A DNA stretch of 36,356 nucleotides from Natronospirales bacterium (GTDB lineage: Bacteria; Pseudomonadota; Gammaproteobacteria; Natronospirales; REEB76), in assembly GCA_021816765.1 (NCBI GenBank), contig JAKAXB010000018.1, positions 1 through 36,356 of the forward strand. The letters are read 5' to 3'. Position numbers and translations under genes: made by a program. Below the pieces are notes generated by a model that was not told the origin of the DNA, made no database searches, and saw nothing but the letters and a program-made list of their open reading frames with translations. The first letter of the stretch is position 1. Each line of letters begins with the position of its first letter. Shown one piece after another: positions 35,067-36,356 of this stretch.

Positions 35067-35539
35067 GGCACGCGAAGTAATTCTTTGCTGAGTTCCATGC
35101 GCGTTTCCAGTGGCAATCGTTCATGCAGTTCGGTAAACAATCCCTTCTCTTCCCGCTCATGGTGATGTTGTACCACGTGTTTCAAGGTTCGTTCTTTATC
35201 CAGAAGGTCAATAAGCATAGCCGGCGTTACGCCGCGCCGTCGGGCGGATGTCAAGCGCACAATCACCGCGCGTACCAACTCCTCCAGTTTACGGTGCTCG
35301 GTGCGATAGACGTGTGATCCCCAGCGCGGGCTGCTTCCACTGCCATCATTATTACAGTAAGGCAGTAAAAACTTCTCCTCCAGGCGGATATGGACAGTCA
35401 GCCGTTCTTGGTACCGGGTGAGCAACCGTGCGGCCCGTGCCCATGCGTGACTAACCAGCATTTCCTGATGACGTCGAAACAGGATATCCAGCGACGCATG
35501 CTCGTGTCTCAAGATGCAAAGGGTATCCGACACCGACAT
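35063..35539 (-). CDS. Hemerythrin-domain protein
   Basis: This 158-residue four-helix protein has the diiron ligands expected of hemerythrins: H12 or H14 in LRHEHASLD, H50 and E54 in LTVHIRLEEKFLLPY, H82 in EHRKLEELV, and H121 to H127 with E131 in HVVQHHHEREEKGLF. It resembles the denitrification-linked DNRLRE-type hemerythrins found near DNR and NnrS genes, which may bind NO or oxygen or serve in iron-nitrosyl repair. The start at 35539 lies 2 bp after the stop of the preceding membrane-protein gene, so the two are coupled. Confidence 0.9.
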   Translation of the reverse strand: MSVSDTLCILRHEHASLDILFRRHQEMLVSHAWARAARLLTRYQERLTVHIRLEEKFLLPYCNNDGSGSSPRWGSHVYRTEHRKLEELVRAVIVRLTSARRRGVTPAMLIDLLDKERTLKHVVQHHHEREEKGLFTELHERLPLETRMELSKELLRVP

Positions 35540-35541
35540 GG

Positions 35542-36003
35542 TCAGAAGCCATGGGTGCCGGCGGCGGCAGCGCCGATGATGATCAGTGCGATAGCCAGCA
35601 TCAGAACGTGGAAACGCTGCACGCGCTGCCACACACCGGCTTCATCCGCGGCACCGCGCATGGCGCGCTTGAGCAGACCTACCGGTTCCAGCACGAAAAG
35701 CAACAGCACGAATAGCAGCCAGTAGAGGATCATGGCATCCAGCCACCAAAATGACACCTGTATGAGCCAATTCCAGGCATGCAACCACCAGAGCATGTAT
35801 AGACCCGATGCCCCCACCAGCAGTACCGCAATGCGTGCCTGGGGCGCGAAGCGGTTTTCGATCTGGTGGAAGGCAGCGCGTGGATCACTGCCCAAGCCAT
35901 GACGTACCGCCGGCAGGAATACGGCGGTGACGAAAGCCAGACCGCCGATCCACCACACTACGGCGAGCACATGGATGGCGATGACGATACCGAGCCCTAA
36001 CAT
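35542..36003 (-). CDS. Four-helix membrane protein, CopD-like
   Basis: This 153-residue inner-membrane protein has helices IVIAIHVLAVVWWIGGLAFVTAVFLPAV, RIAVLLVGASGLYMLWWLH, FWWLDAMILYWLLFVLLLFVLEPV and VLMLAIALIIIGAAAAGTHGF. The His near the start of helix 1 followed by W-x-G-G resembles CopD and related heme or copper membrane proteins. The role is unknown. The ATG at 36003 lies 35 bp from a perfect FNR/DNR site. The hemerythrin gene follows directly, which suggests joint NO-related use. Confidence 0.82.
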   Translation of the reverse strand: MLGLGIVIAIHVLAVVWWIGGLAFVTAVFLPAVRHGLGSDPRAAFHQIENRFAPQARIAVLLVGASGLYMLWWLHAWNWLIQVSFWWLDAMILYWLLFVLLLFVLEPVGLLKRAMRGAADEAGVWQRVQRFHVLMLAIALIIIGAAAAGTHGF

Positions 36004-36038
36004 GCAGATGAATGTCGCACCTTGAATGGTGGTCTGCC

Positions 36039-36052
36039 TTGATCTGTATCAA
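36039..36052 (-). promoter_or_regulatory. FNR/DNR-type operator upstream of the membrane protein/hemerythrin operon
   Basis: TTGAT-CTGT-ATCAA is a perfect consensus, extended to CCTTGAT...ATCAAGG. It lies 35 bp from the start codon at 36003. Activation from -41.5 would put the transcript start almost at the ATG, so the leader would be very short; the closest -10-like sequence (GACATT) is weak. Confidence 0.7.
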
Positions 36053-36150
36053 GGAGAATGCCGCATGAGCGTCTACTATCACGCCGGTGAGCAGTAGATC
36101 GGCATGCCGGGCGGATCGGATAACGGCTCGACCAGAGTAGTCCTCGGTAA

Positions 36151-36356
36151 TTATAAAATGGCAGCCGGCGAGATGACGATATTTAACGGATGACCAATGC
36201 GCACTCGGTATCTGGATTGTGGCTGACCATCTAGGGATAGTCTGATCAATTGAATGACACAGCACGCGGTGTGGTGAAGGAGCGGCCCAAGATACTTTTC
36301 GGCAATATCGGCGGGTGTGTGGTGAGGGCATGGGGCCTTTAAATGCGTGTACCGGG
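36151..36356 (-). CDS. Possible C-terminal end of an unknown gene (cut by window edge)
   Basis: A minus-strand frame is open from the right edge to TAA at 36153-36151, about 67 codons: ...HTPADIAEKYLGPLLHHTACCVIQLIRLSLDGQPQSRYRVRIGHPLNIVISPAAIL. The PADIAEKYLGPLL opening looks protein-like, but no family was recognised and no start is visible. It may be chance. Confidence 0.3.
   Translation of the reverse strand, partial: RYTHLKAPCPHHTPADIAEKYLGPLLHHTACCVIQLIRLSLDGQPQSRYRVRIGHPLNIVISPAAIL

Noticed and set aside
36053..36150. Very short plus-strand frames after the operator at 36039
   Set aside because: Ten codons or fewer, with no recognisable content.

Overview
The window looks like a GC-rich (roughly 60%) gammaproteobacterial chromosome from a facultative anaerobe with a nitric-oxide or denitrification response. 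The evidence is a ferrochelatase of bacterial type, a YadG/YadH-type ABC exporter, a LemA/TPM triad, a 7Fe-type ferredoxin A, an NnrS protein and a DNR-type Crp/Fnr regulator. I cannot name the genus. No rRNA, tRNA, CRISPR array or intact insertion sequence was seen.

Positions 1-9.2 kb: the end of an unrecognised gene, then a VapBC toxin-antitoxin pair (minus). Next is a minus-strand run of ferrochelatase, a VOC/glyoxalase protein and a small membrane protein, followed by MscL (plus) and a FadI-like thiolase (minus). A MATE exporter, a YahK/CAD-type zinc alcohol dehydrogenase and an aldo/keto reductase follow on the plus strand. These look like ordinary chromosomal genes.

Positions 9.3-22.3 kb: a SnoaL-like secreted protein, a methyltransferase whose overlapping downstream GNAT gene has lost its middle, and an amino-acid permease. 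Then come an ABC exporter, a DUF2062 protein, a truncated DUF192 gene abutting a low-GC TonB-C lipoprotein gene with a cluster of small hairpins behind it, an intact DUF192 gene, a large lipase-like hydrolase, and lemA with two TPM-domain genes. The stretch ends with a secreted coiled-coil protein gene interrupted by two in-frame stop codons. This part is a patchwork with several decaying genes.

Positions 22.35-36.1 kb: a coherent accessory region. pncB (plus) faces a long minus-strand run that starts at lipA: lipA, an unknown protein, a cysteine synthase-like enzyme, a frameshifted orphan sdhB, a glutathione S-transferase, a DUF488 protein and an AhpD-like protein. Divergent from lipA is a plus-strand operon: an FmdE-like protein, a Rieske ferredoxin, a 12-TM protein with an HCO/NnrS-like His motif, a tandem DUF2249 protein, a DUF59 protein, a 69-residue unknown and a single DUF2249 protein. 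It ends in a strong hairpin. Then follow nnrS, a zf-CHCC protein, ferredoxin fdxA, dnr, a hemerythrin and a 4-TM membrane protein.

Four perfect TTGAT-N4-ATCAA palindromes lie in the control regions at 28390, 29092, 34311 and 36039. The encoded regulator keeps the E-x-x-S-R recognition helix that reads this site but lacks the FNR iron-sulfur cysteines. The simplest reading is a DNR-controlled, NO-responsive regulon that gathers Fe-S, lipoyl/sulfur and diiron functions. No nitrite, NO or N2O reductase lies in the window, so the catalytic partners must be elsewhere. This lipA/fmdE/Rieske/DUF2249 assembly is the best candidate for an undescribed system here; its function is inference.
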